Shown here: in pieces, positions 52,313 to 63,989 of the stretch
How the letters are laid out: each line of letters begins with the position of its first letter
Position numbering within the stretch: the stretch's first letter is position 1
Assembly: GCA_026874595.1 (NCBI GenBank)
Contig: CM049311.1
Location: forward strand, 15,901,676 to 15,965,675
Reading direction: 5' to 3'
From: Sipunculus nudus
Taxonomy: Eukaryota; Annelida; Sipuncula; Golfingiida; Sipunculidae
DNA length: 64,000 bases
Position numbers and translations under genes: made by a program
Notes under the pieces: model-generated
Databases searched by the model: none
What the model saw: only the letters and a program-made list of their open reading frames with translations
What the model was told of the DNA's origin: nothing

Positions 52313-53861
52313 GTTAGAATTTCAAATGTAATATTTAACAATCTTGACTCTCAAGTTTGATTCATACAAGTTTAGGACGATTTGGTTTCCCGTTTCATGT
52401 AAATTTAGGTATTTGTCTTTTCTACTACTTTACACAACGCTAGTTTTCAGTCATGTATCCGCAAGTAAGAACAGGTGAAAAGGGAATTTTCAAGATATTC
52501 TCTTAAGAAAATATCTGTTATTTGCCTTTTTTGCAAGAAATAATTGTAAATTAACAATATCCGATATGCATTTCGGATAAATCAATTGGATACTGTTGCT
52601 ATTTTCGCTCAGAAGTTAGAGGAAAAAGGCGGCACAGATTGATTCTCAGTTGAACCACGACCAATGCTACCCAAATGGACTATGTCTTGTGTGTTCTTAA
52701 CTCAGTAATAGTCTCTCTTAAATTACGTGAATGTAAGAACTAGACAGTTCCACAGAATAATGTTTATGTTTATCTAAAAAAGTCTTAAAAACATTACCAC
52801 ACCTAATAATTTTTGGCAAACCATCATTGAAACATTATTGCACTTTTATTCTTTTAAAATGAGGCTCCTTTTAGATTTATACAATTTTGAGACCATTTTG
52901 TCTTCCGGCTTGAGTAAATGTGGGTAGTTTTATTTACAAATACTTTACCAATCCAGATGATAGTGTTACATATTTACTTTCTTTTTAAGAGATTTAACCT
53001 ATTGGATATCTTTTATTTGTTCCCTTGATTTTCGAATTTACATGTATTAACGTCAATGCACCTTTCTTGCAAAACTTGAAATATTTAAAACTTATGAACG
53101 GACCAATTGCTCAGATGTTTTCAAGGCTAAATGAAACTATTTCGTCAGAATACTATGGTAAAACGGTATAAGCAGTCACAGGTGAATATTATTTTTAAAG
53201 ATGAATAATTGAAGTGTTGGGATATTACTTTTAGACGTGACAATTTGTACATAAAATTTAGTTTTTTTTATACATGGTTGGATTTATATTATCCGTAAGG
53301 AACCAAGACAACTAAATCAGAAAGCATCATTGCTCTTACCGTATCCCCTTCAACGACCTGAGAGCAGGATACATTGATTAAGACATTGTTCAGAATTCTC
53401 TGATTACGCCAGTTGTGTAGTTAACACTTGGTTGAAAAGGTATTTCCTGTTTTTACGGATTTTATGTTATTTTATATCAAAACGGAAGTTCATTTATACG
53501 TTTATCGTATTGTTTCTTCCAAATTTTATTACAATATTATCAAAGGTTTTCTACAATGGCACGATGGAGAACGACAGCATAAGGCGTTTCTACAACAAAA
53601 ATTCCAAAAACAATCGTGAAATAAAATGTTTGTGTTTCCAAGGAAACTCTTCAAGTCTATCATAATTCTTTTTCAGAAATCAACCCCTTCCGAATTTATC
53701 AATTTTTTAAAATCAAATTTTGGCCTGGTTGCTTGATACATTTATTGAGAATTTGCGTTTTCTCTGGAACGAAAAGAGAAAACAAATTAGAAATACTATT
53801 GCTATAACTGATTATCGGCAATTTGTTTAATTAAACATTACTTTGTGCAATTATTCTACAG

Positions 53862-53921
53862 GGACCCAAATGACCAAACCGACCACTACCGTGGCTCAGT
53901 CTACCACTCCAGCAACAACAG
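53862..53921 (+). CDS. Exon B in U8 (Thr form)
   Basis: 60 nt, phase 1-1. It lies 4336 bp from the U7 copy; the shorter spacing reflects the deletion. Splice sites intact. Confidence 0.65.
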
Positions 53922-55201
53922 GTATGCAGAATACATGTCGTATCGAGCTCAAATAAATCACACTCTGTTTCATGTTTGTTACAGACATATATGCTGGAAT
54001 GATTATAAAAGAAACAAATATGGTTCTTTACGATTAAGTCGATTGGTCTGTTGTCCTTCCCTTATATATTTATAAAAAAAAACCTGAAAACATATATGAT
54101 TTGGAAACTTATAACCTGATTAATTCAAGATTCCATGACTACATTATTTCCCTTAGATTTTTTTTTATAATTTTTAACTTTTTCAAGTTAATAAAGGTCA
54201 ACGCTCTTACCCGATAGTTCATTTATCGTTAGACATGCAGGTAAAACTTGCTAATTGAAATAAATTATAATTAATATTATCAAAGTCAACTTAGTAATTT
54301 TTCGTAATATTCTCAGATTTCTCAACATGTGCTCCACAGTTAGAAATATCTTAGCTCTGAACAGAGAGAGCTGTTGGGATGAAATTTGTAGAGCAATCAC
54401 GATGGAAGAAGGACTGTATAATAGGCAATAGGCAATGTCCTTTTAGTTAGGTTCAGTCCAGAAATGTGTCTCAAACATGTTATCAAGTAGGAACAAGCAT
54501 AGTTATTTAAAAAAAATCCAAGATTTATTTATCATACATGCTTTAAGTATTGAGAAATTAAAGCTTTAATATACACAAAAATAAGATCCTATCCGATTAT
54601 ACAATTCCATTTAGTAATGGTTAGCTTAGGCGATGAATCCGGCGTCCGTCGTTATTCCATCACCGTAAAAATCAGATTTTTGCAAATTTCTTTAAACCCC
54701 TATACAATCCTGACGTTTTCATTGAAACCTGTTGTCACTTTTCATGACACCCACGTCATGTATTTCTCTGCTTTTATGATATAGGTTCTCCAATATATAA
54801 GCTTGTACATTGTGAAATTGACTCAAAAGGGCCAGCAAGATTTTAAGTTTGCTAGGATAGAGGTACACAGCAGGAGGTCTCTTCAATTTTTTGTCAGTTG
54901 TATGCAAGGACTAAGTAAGCAACTTGGCACTTATTCTGATTTAACCTTCCCTTTGAGCCCATGTTTTCTTATATTGTGAATAATCAATTCTAACAAATAT
55001 AAAAGCACGTTAAAAGTTCCAGATGAGATTACAAAAAAAAAATTTACACAAACAAGCACTCAGTCAAACGTAGTAAAATTTATTATGCCAAAATAAATTT
55101 GAAACAATTTTTAGCCATTTGGAATGCAAATTCTTATTAAAACGGGTGCTTGACTTTTCCAAGTGAGCGGAAGTTCAGGTTTCATTTATTTAACAATATA
55201 A

Positions 55202-56456
55202 CAGTCTAATCTCTTCCATTCACCCTCCTCGAGTCCAGGTAAATTTTTGGCGGTAAGCAAGGGTGGCGGTTGATCAGGGGTCCAAATAGTATAAGAAGGG
55301 TAGCATCAATCGGGCCATGCATTATTATGCTCATCTTTAACTAGCTACATTAAAAAAAATTAAAACTGTGTAGAAATTGTATTTATTGATTCACAATGAA
55401 AGAAAAAAATTACAAATAAAAACAGAAAAATAGTGTGTACAATTTATTTACGTACATATACATGTAATACATATCCGGTCAAAATATAAAATTCTCCATT
55501 GTCATCCTTGTGCCGTTTCACTTTCATCCGAGTCCGCCCCCAAAGAATTCCGTAATGGAGCACTGTTTGCCACCTTGTGACAGAAGAGCTATTATTCTTT
55601 GGTCCACTCTGTCTATGCGTCAATATCTGACTGTTCCCTGTAGTTGGAGCTCTCGAAATATTGCAAGACGGTCTTTATGGCCTTGCGGACATCGGCGGAT
55701 GTGAGCGGGTGGGGGGGGGGGGGGTTTAGGGCATTTCTTTAGGTGAACAGGTTAGACTTGCTCTACCATCGCTGCCTGTCACTGTTTCCATGATATACTG
55801 ATCGCTCAAAGGCTGTGCCGTTCCGATGTTCTGGTCGGTATGCGATACTGTTTGCTTCTTGACCGTCTTGCCGAACTGTTCATTTGGTTGGACACAACAG
55901 TTGCCTATGGTGGTGCTGCATATGGAATCCCAGGCTCGCTCCGTCCAGCAAACTGCGTCATTAAGGGCAATCAAGTCTTTGAGCCCCCGTGTTACCAAAA
56001 ATTACTCAAAACTACTCGTGTGGTTGACCTTAATAAATGACATTTAACCTAACAAATCTAGGTGTTAAATAAACACTGGTCACTCGGATGTTGACAGCAG
56101 TCCCCAAACATCTCAAGGATGTTAAGTCATTGATTAATTTTTTGGCACCGGGTACCTGATCCATAAGCAGTGAAGCGTGACATGTTGTAAACACAGACGG
56201 GGCAGGTCAGCTCAGCCCGAGCGATAACACACCGGCTTCAGTAATATTCCCAACTTGTCTTAAGTTGGAATCAGGAAGTTGGCGTATGATCAAGGGAATG
56301 TGGCACATTAGGGTAAAAAACACCTGGTGGATGGTGGATACTGAGGGTGGCAAATGAACGAGGTAAATAAGTAGTTAGGAAATCAATACTTCGTCATTTG
56401 TTGGGGGTAGTCGAGGTTGGCGGATGAACAAGGTTCGAATGAAAGAGGTGAGACTG
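55202..56456 (-). mobile_element. Pogo-like remnant, copy 8 (most diverged)
   Basis: Left CAGTCT and right AGACTG are both intact, with TA on the right. It has its own internal deletion near 55893 and extra bases near 56290-56308. Reverse frame 55726-55998 keeps ALNDAVCWTERAWDS. Confidence 0.6.
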
Positions 56457-56626
56457 TAATGGACTGTGTCTTACGCTTTTTTTTAACCCGTTGTTGGTGT
56501 CTGTTAAAATATATAAGTGTAAATAGCAGTTAATCTATAAATTATCAAAGAATAATTACCAAGGAAGACATTTTTTGGCAATCTTATTATTTTAAAGGAT
56601 AAAATTGCCCCTTTATCCTGATATGG

Positions 56627-56665
56627 AGCCGCCAACCACTGCCGCGCCTTCTTCGACAACAACTG
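56627..56665 (+). pseudogene. Dead exon A copy in U9
   Basis: The usual ATTCAG acceptor is changed to ATATGG, and the donor GT is changed (CTG|CTTAGC). Both splice sites are lost, so it cannot be spliced as in U1. Confidence 0.6.
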
Positions 56666-58593
56666 CTTAGCATTTTACATAAAACATTTAACTATTTTAA
56701 CTCTAAAGTTTGATTCATACAAGTTTGGGACGATTTAGTTTCGCGTTTATATAAATTTAGGTATTTGTATTTTGTACTACTTTACATAACGCTAGTTTTC
56801 AGTGTTGAATCCGGAAGTATGAAGAGGTGAAAAGGGATTTTTCTAGATATTCTCTTAAGAAAAAATATGTGATTTGTATTTTTTGCAAGAAGAATTGTAA
56901 ATTAACGATATCCGATATGCATTTTGGATAAATCAATTGAGATCAGTTGCTATTTTTGCCCAGAATATAAGAAAAAGGTGGCACAGATTGATGGTAAACT
57001 ACGACCAATGCTATCCAAATTGAGTATGTTTTGTGTGTTCTTAACTCGCTAATGGTCTCTCTTAAATTACGTCAATGTAAGAACTAGAAAGTTTCGTAGC
57101 ATTGTGTTTATGTTTATCTCAAAAGTCTTAAAAAAACAATAACCACACCAGATAATTTTGGCAAACCATTATTGAAACATTATTGCACGTTTATTCTCTT
57201 GAAATGAAGCTCACTTTAGACTTATAAAATTTTGAGAACTTGAGTAAACGTAGGTAATTTTATTTTCAAATTCTTTACCAATCCAGGTGATAGTGTTACA
57301 TATTAATTTTTCTTTTTAAGAGATTTAAACTATTGTATATCTTTTTGTTTTGTTCCCTGGAATGCTCGAATTCACGTGATTTTGTCAATGCAACTTTTCT
57401 TCATAAAATGAAATATTAAAAACTTATGAACGGACCATTGGCTCAGTTGTTCTAATGCAAAATAAAACTGGTTCGTCACGATACTATGGTAAATCGGTAT
57501 AAGCACTATCTGATGAATATTATTTTTAAAGGTGAATAATTGAAGTGGTGGGATATTACTATCAGACATGACAATTTTGACAAAAATTCAGTTTTTGTTT
57601 TAAACATGGTTGGATGTATATTATCCTTAAGCAACCAAGACGACTAAATCAGAAAGCATCATTGCTCTAACCGTTACCCTTGCAAAAACCTGTAAGCAGA
57701 ATTCTCTGAATACGCCAGTTGTGTAGTCAACAGTTGGTAGAAAAGGTCTTCCCTGTCTTATACTGATTTTATGTTTTTCTGTATCAAAAGGAAAGATCAT
57801 TTATACGTATATCGTATTGATTCTTGCAAACTTAATTTCAATATTATAAAACACTTTCTACAATGGCACTGAAAAGAAAGACAGCCCCAGTCGTTTCTAC
57901 AACAAAAATTCCACAAACAATCGTAAAAAAATGTTCATGTGTTTCGAGTACACATTTCACAAGTCTATCATAATATTTTTAAGAAATCAATCACTTCTGT
58001 ATTTATTAAGCAATAAAGAACATTTCCATTGACGAATGCTTGTCAGTATTATAAATTCAAACTGTCTGTGTTTTTTTTATTTTTAATATTCAAGTCCCGT
58101 TTGTTCGACGACTAACATCGAATTTGCCAAGAAGAATGATTCCGTTCAGGTCATATCCGATTATCAATTAACCCTCTTTTTAGTTGCATAATTGAACTAG
58201 CTACACGTAACAAAACAGTTATGAATAAGGCAAGAAAGGTTACAGGCCCACGGGTCGGGAATTGCAGGGTTTTCGTATATCAATTTTAAAAGTAGAGAAT
58301 AGCACAGGACAAATTTGATCAAAGAAGCTACCAACATTGCTCCAACCACTCCTGCAAAACATGTAAGCAGGAGACGTGTTAAGCACTTAATTTTATCATT
58401 ACCTGATTCTGCAGATAGGGGACAATAGCGCCTTAATGTTATAGGGAATTGTTTCCATATGTGGTCTTAAGCTCGGAAGAATTGCCAATTTTTTTTCAGC
58501 CCGCAGTTAAGTAAAGTGAATTGGATATAAAAGTTTGATAAATGATTATCGGGCTTTGTGTTCAGGCATGATTTCATGTACATTATTCTTCAG

Positions 58594-58653
58594 TTGCCCC
58601 TGCAACAACTCGAGCCACCACCGTGGCCCCTACCACAACTCTAAGGACAATTG
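58594..58653 (+). CDS. Exon C, Thr/Pro-rich
   Basis: 60 nt, phase 1-1, acceptor TTCTTCAG and donor ATTG|GTAAGG (strong). Encodes VAPATTRATTVAPTTTLRTI. It has the same length and phase as exon B but a different sequence, and sits in an insertion specific to U9. Probably a distant relative of exon B. Confidence 0.6.
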
Positions 58654-59485
58654 GTAAGGAGGAAACACGCCGTATTAGCCTATAGTTAATCTTTCTCTGA
58701 TCCATACAAGCAGGAGACAATGGGGACAAAATTTGAAATCGTTTAAAAAAAGGAAATCTGGTTCTTCACGAGCGTTTTGAATATTTGCGTCATGCATTAT
58801 CCAGCGTTCTTTGTATCCATTCTGGATTTTAATTAAGAATGGTAATTGTTTTGATTTATCATGCGGAGAGAATAAATGAAAAACATAGTCATATGAATGT
58901 GCTGTGAGATACTTCAATTGAGTTTTTTTTCCACTGAAATGCTGAAAAAGGAATGCTGTTTTTTGTCCATAAGCAGGTAATGAGAATGAAGATAATTTTT
59001 ATTCCACGTGCAATTATCAGTCCATTCAGTTCGAAATTTCGGTGTTATTTTGACAAGTGTACGCATATCTAAAGAAAGATCACCGTTTGCAGGTCGATTT
59101 ATTAATATGAAACTATCCAACTGTGTGGGGTGTATAACTAAACTTATGACTTATGCGTAAGTTATGAATCAGGCCTACTGTCTGAAAAAAACTTACCAAT
59201 ATCCTTGGTGGCATTTATTATATCTGTGAAGGAAGGTCATAGAAGATATAAAAAAATATGAAAACTCAGTTTTTATAAGAAACATGATTGTTTCTATATT
59301 ATGTTGCTTTTACTTCGCGAAATAAGCGAATTCGAAATGATACAGTTTGTTTCTTATTGCAAAGAGTTCAAGACAGAGTCTGATGAAGAATTGATTTTTT
59401 CGGTATGTGTTCTCTATGTTACCAGATTTGAAATATAAAAGGTTGCTGCTTTCGTTAAGCAGACAAATGGAATAAAGAAATTCAA

Positions 59486-59930
59486 GTGATATGAACGTTT
59501 ATTAGTATAATCCGTTGTATTGTCAGTCTAATGTGTTTTTTTCATTTGCATTTTCTCCTGAACGAATAGAGAAAACGAATTTGAAATACTATTGCTACAA
59601 ATGATTATTGGCGATTTGATTAATTAAACATTACTTTGTGCATTTATTCTACAGGAACCCAAAAGACCAAACCGTCCACAACCGTGGCTAAAACCACCAC
59701 TACAGCAAGTGATATGAACGTTTATTAGTATAATCCATTGTATTGTCATTCGAATGTGTTTTCTTTTGATTTGCATTTTCTCTGGAACGAATAGAGAAAA
59801 CGAATTAGAGATACTATTACTATAAATGATTATTGGCGATTTGATTAATTAAACATTACTTTGTGCATTTATTCTACAGGAACCCGAACGACCAAACCGA
59901 CCACTACCGTGGCTCAAACCACCCCACCAG
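59486..59930. repeat. 223-bp local tandem duplication doubling exon B
   Basis: The segment beginning GTGATATGAACG at 59486 recurs at 59709. Both copies run through the same intron sequence into an exon B copy. The bases CAA are shared at the junction (59483-59485 and 59706-59708), suggesting microhomology-mediated duplication. Confidence 0.85.
59655..59708 (+). CDS. Exon B copy a in U9, truncated with a new donor
   Basis: The acceptor CTACAG is normal. The exon is cut short by the duplication junction, which supplies CAA|GTGATA as a possible donor. Using it gives 54 nt, again phase 1-1, encoding GTQKTKPSTTVAKTTTTA. If the donor is not used, the frame reads into duplicated intron sequence. 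Confidence 0.45.
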
Positions 59931-59939
59931 CAACACCAG
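59880..59939 (+). CDS. Exon B copy b in U9
   Basis: 60 nt, phase 1-1, acceptor CTACAG, donor CCAG|GTATGC. Encodes GTRTTKPTTTVAQTTPPATP, the most Pro-rich member of the family. Confidence 0.6.
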
Positions 59940-61555
59940 GTATGCAGAAAACATGTCGTATTAATCTCAAATAAATCACACTCTGTTTCATGTTTGTTAA
60001 AGATATATATGCTGGAATTGTTAAAAGGAACAAATATGGTTCTTTACGATCAAGTCGACTGGTCTGTTGTCTTTATTATTTGTTGTCTGATATTCATAAA
60101 AAAGAACTGACAACATTTATATTTTAGTAGCTAATAACGTGAACAATTCCTTGACTGCATTATGTCCCTTAGATGTTTTATAATTTTCACTTTTCCAAGT
60201 TAATAAAGGTAAATGCTCTTAACTGATAGGTCTTTTCTCATAAGACATTTAGGTTAAACTTGCTAATGGGAATAAATTGTAACTAAATATTATCAAAGTC
60301 AACTTCAAAATATTTCGTAATATTCTCACATTTTTCAACACGTGCCTGTTTTTGTTCAATGCCCTTAATCAGTTAGAATGATTAAATTCTGTATGTTCGA
60401 AGTCATGGTTTTACATCCTAGGACAAATTTTGGATGTCTGGGGAGTTTTAGCTGGGCTTTTCTTGATTCCAAGCAAGATATATCTAGACCCTTCTTTAAA
60501 TGTAAAGATTAATGCAAGTTGCGGGACTTCCTGACGGATGGCCCCATGGAAGTATGACAGAATCATACCTGGTTCTGCATATCCAGGCATGATAAAAAAT
60601 CAGCTGACATCAAATTAACAGCCTATCCTTATTCATATGATACCATTCAATAATGAATAGCATTGGCGATGACCGAAACGTCTGTCGTCAGTTTTTAGTC
60701 AATTAACAGACACTTTGATATAAAAATAATAGAAATTCACATTGAAGCAAGTTTTTTTTTTGTAAATTTTCCTACCAAACAAGAAACGAGATATTTAATT
60801 CCCTTTATTTTTTATGGATAACCAGCTGTCACTTTCCATGCCTCCCTCGTCATATAATGATCTGTTATCCTATATACGTGTTCTTTAAAGGCTAGAACCT
60901 AAAAATTATTAGGTAAAGGCTAGATAGCTGTTTGGTTTGCTAAAATAGGGGTACACAGCAAAAGGCCTCCTCTCCATTACCTGTCAATTGTCTACAATGA
61001 CTTAGTCAGCAACTTGGCACTAATTCTTATTTTTCCTTCCCTAGATTCCAAGTTTTCTGATATTGTGAATTTTAACTTATTCTATCAAAAATCAAAACGC
61101 GTTAGTTCCAGATGTGATTTCGAGTAGAAATTTACATAATTAGGTGCTCAATAAAACATAGTATAATAATTATGATTACAATACTAAGAACAGTTCTTTA
61201 ACTATTTGGAAGGCAAAATATACTTATTTAAAATTGATGCATAACATTTCCAATGACTTGAATTTTCCACGTTTATTTAACAATATCATATATTTGTCTA
61301 TGTTTACACACTGATCTTTATATAATATGGCCATGATGTGATTGATTAATGGAAATAGTTACAGAGGGGCCTTCTCGGCTTTTCCTTTTTTTCCTTACTG
61401 AAGAAACGGTCAAGAAATATTTTAAAGTTATGAAAGTGTCATCACCTGTCCCTTGGTTTTTTTTACCTTGAATCTACACGAAAAATTGCAACAAGGATTT
61501 TTAGAGTGATACAGTTATAAACTTGTTTGTATGTGTTCTGCTTTCCTCATAAAAT

Positions 61556-62156
61556 TCGCATGGAATATTTACTGGCTATGAGAAAAAATAAAGAAATATT
61601 AAGAACTACGAACATCTCTTGTTCCTTGACCTTGAATATGAGAAGAACATATGGTAACACGTTTTTGCTTTGATTCTTGTGAAACCTTTAAAATGATTTA
61701 TTGTGTTATTAAGTAATCATCTTACGAAAGCAAAGGAAAGGAAAATGACGAAATGATTATATACGCCTTGTTTATGTGGAGACTGTTGCACTTGAACGGG
61801 GAAATGCTGCTGGTTTTATTTATCAGATAAAAATGGAATCCAGTTGATTTGATAATAAGTGGGTTATTTAATTGGAAATGACAGTGTCATTGCCTTTTTA
61901 TTTTCTGATCTATATTTTTTTATTGTTTAAAAATGAAGCCAAAAGGGCGGTTTCAGGTAATGGATAGCCGGATTGAATATTATTTATCGGGAGCAAGAGG
62001 ATAATTAATAATTAGGGATAATAATTCCATTAATAATTATAGAGCGTTGTGTTGATCATAGATGGTCTCGTTTTTTATTCTTCTTTGGTTAATCCTATAA
62101 ATGATTATCGGCATTCTTGTATAATCATACTTTTTTGTGTGTTTATAATTCTACAG
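61556..62156. other. Intron to the right of the array
   Basis: Single-copy AT-rich intron sequence. A short run of AATTAATAATTA-like words lies near 62002-62040. No other feature was seen. Confidence 0.5.
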
Positions 62157-62192
62157 TCTCCATGGCTCCAATCTCAACTCCGGCGACAACAA
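62157..62192 (+). CDS. Last Thr/Pro exon before the CUB domain
   Basis: 36 nt, phase 1-1, acceptor TTCTACAG, donor ACAA|GTAAGT (consensus). Encodes SMAPISTPATT after the split first codon. Its donor leaves base A, which joins the CUB exon to make a Thr codon. Confidence 0.6.
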
Positions 62193-63020
62193 GTAAGTAT
62201 GATTAATAGCGCATTAAGCTCTAGGTAATCACTCCTTGATTCGTGGCAATTAAAGACGATTGAGTTTTATATGTCAACTAGACACCACAGTGTCTTTCAT
62301 GTAAAAAAAAAATATTCAATCTAAAATAGTTTCAGAACAAAACAAATCTATTTCGTTACGCTAATCGGGTTAAACGGTCTTTCCCGTGTCACGAAATTAG
62401 GCAGCCAACAGAAACGAGCAAAAGATGAGTGCCTGTGTGTATTAAGTGTTTTTGACCTGCTTAATTATTATTTATCATATGTAAGAGGTATTTTTCATTT
62501 CCCTGGGAATGAAATTAACTATATTTATGGGACAAGAGATGGGTATTACGTATATATATATATACATATAATTTATCGGGTTTTTGTTTGTTTTCTGTTA
62601 GAGCCAAATAAACTTTGTAAGTTTGGCTCATTTTTCTCCAACAAAAAGCAAATAACCCATAATCAATAAACTGGGTCCTCAAGCGCACATCCCCTAGAAA
62701 GCTCCCTAGTGGAAGTTGTAATCTTTGCCTGGAAGAAAAGGTCAAATCATTACGTTCCCTAAAACAAAAATGCTCAACAAAAGATCAGAGATCATTTCCA
62801 AATGCAGGCATAATCATAATCCCAACTTGATCATGGTCGAGTGCTTCGGCACGTAATTACATAATGTCACCAACCATTCCTTAACATTTCCCATCTCAAG
62901 ACAGCATGAAAACATTATAATGTGTGAGACTGAACAATTTCATTGTACATTCTGTGTATAAGCTCTTAGCATCAGGCTAATAGGGTACTGTTAGAATCGT
63001 TAAGCACTAATTTACCACTA

Positions 63021-63021
<1 letters not shown>
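62193..63021. other. Intron before the CUB exon
   Basis: Nothing coding is supported. The 76-residue reverse frame at 62515-62745 includes a short TA repeat and has no recognisable domain. Confidence 0.45.

Positions 63022-63078
<57 letters not shown>
63022..63078. repeat. (TA)n microsatellite
   Basis: About 28 TA repeats in the intron before the CUB exon. Confidence 0.95.
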
Positions 63079-63081
<3 letters not shown>

Positions 63082-63630
63082 AATATATATACATGTAATC
63101 ACTTAATTAATATCGAGGGATACTGTAATAAATACTTTGTCAAAGAAAAACTTCTTTATGACTATTCCCCATCATAACTGGATTCGATTATCCCGTATAA
63201 CATCCATTCCATAAATCATCAAGTTCCAGAGCTTTTAAAAATGTCGGATCAATTGCCGCTCATTTCTTTTGTAGAACTATACGGAGTCTAAAGAGGGCAA
63301 CATTTCATTGAAGTTACATGACAAAAAATCTATAAACCTTTATCTGCTTAGCTTTCTCAGTGCTGATGTACAGAAAGTTTGGATTGCACCATACCATTAT
63401 AATTTTGTGATGAGAGACATGTAAGGAAGAATTTTAATTTGTTCTCCCTTTGTTAACTAAACATTTATTAAGTGGCTATTCAATAGGCACAAATGAACTC
63501 GTGGGAATCACCTGCACGCTATGGGTGACCGGATCAAGAGAAACAACTAGGTCGATGAAAACTTGATGGACGGTCAGATTGAACAGTGACACAATTGTAT
63601 AGTAACTATGATTAAAATTGTAATTGGCAG

Positions 63631-63761
63631 CATGTGGTTTCCAACCATACCCTGTTGATATCCGCCAGCAACGTTCCGGTTGGATGACTTCTCCGGACTA
63701 CCCCAAATACTACCAAAACAACTACGATTGCGCATGGCGTATAACGGGCGACAATAACACC
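63631..63761 (+). CDS. First exon of a CUB domain (partial)
   Basis: The acceptor is TTGGCAG with a weak pyrimidine tract; the donor is ACC|GTAAGA. The 131-nt exon enters in phase 1 and leaves in phase 0. It encodes a Cys-Gly start, then SGWMTSPDYPKYYQNNYDCA and WRI, which is the classic N-terminal half of a CUB domain: first Cys, the SP-x-YP-x-x-Y segment, second Cys followed by x-W. These two Cys normally form the first CUB disulphide. CUB domains are about 110 residues, so the remainder lies beyond the window. Extracellular binding or adhesion is typical of the family. Confidence 0.8.
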
Positions 63762-63929
63762 GTAAGACATAGCTTTATGTCCTTGCGGGACATTAGTATT
63801 GTCACTTTTTATGTATTCTTTGCATACAAATAGACCGAATATAAATATGGAGTATATGGTATAATTACACTTTTTTCTTACCTGGCCAACTGAAAATGAA
63901 GACCACCAAGAATTCCAGATAATCCAACC

Positions 63930-63932
<3 letters not shown>

Positions 63933-63985
<53 letters not shown>
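63933..63985. repeat. (AT)n microsatellite
   Basis: About 26 AT repeats in the intron after the CUB exon, at the window edge. Confidence 0.95.

Positions 63986-63989
<4 letters not shown>

Larger units (their letters stand above)
52118..56456. repeat. Tandem unit U8 (same ~1 kb deletion)
   Basis: About 4.34 kb. It has the same deletion junction as U7, at about 54575, so the two descend from one deleted unit. Confidence 0.9.
56457..61555. repeat. Terminal unit U9 (diverged, rearranged, no pogo-like element)
   Basis: Alignable to the other units at low identity. It has a dead exon A, an insertion of about 1.5 kb (about 58005-59530) carrying exon C, a duplicated exon B block, and at its right end the flank sequence also seen at 16289-16570 in place of a pogo-like element. 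Confidence 0.75.
9787..63761 (+). other. Span of a mucin-like, CUB-domain gene (partial)
   Basis: Inferred gene span. The exons in order are one Gly/Ser-rich exon, an expanded series of short Thr/Pro-rich exons, and the first exon of a CUB domain. What is seen: each small exon has AG before it and GT after it, and each starts after base 1 of a codon and ends after base 1 of a codon (phase 1-1). The open frame therefore continues through any combination of them. Thr/Pro/Ser-rich stalks are generally O-glycosylated, and CUB domains are extracellular, so a secreted or membrane-anchored glycoprotein is inferred. No signal peptide, start codon or 3' end can be placed; upstream exons may lie left of the window and the CUB domain continues to the right. 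I do not recognise a specific orthologue. Confidence 0.65.

Noticed and set aside
58675-59120. Two reverse frames of 80 and 68 residues
   Set aside because: No domain, no splice context, opposite strand to the gene, present only in the U9 insertion.
16739-61555. CRISPR-like or satellite interpretation of the repeats
   Set aside because: Units are kilobases long with exons and transposon remnants; there is no short repeat-spacer structure.
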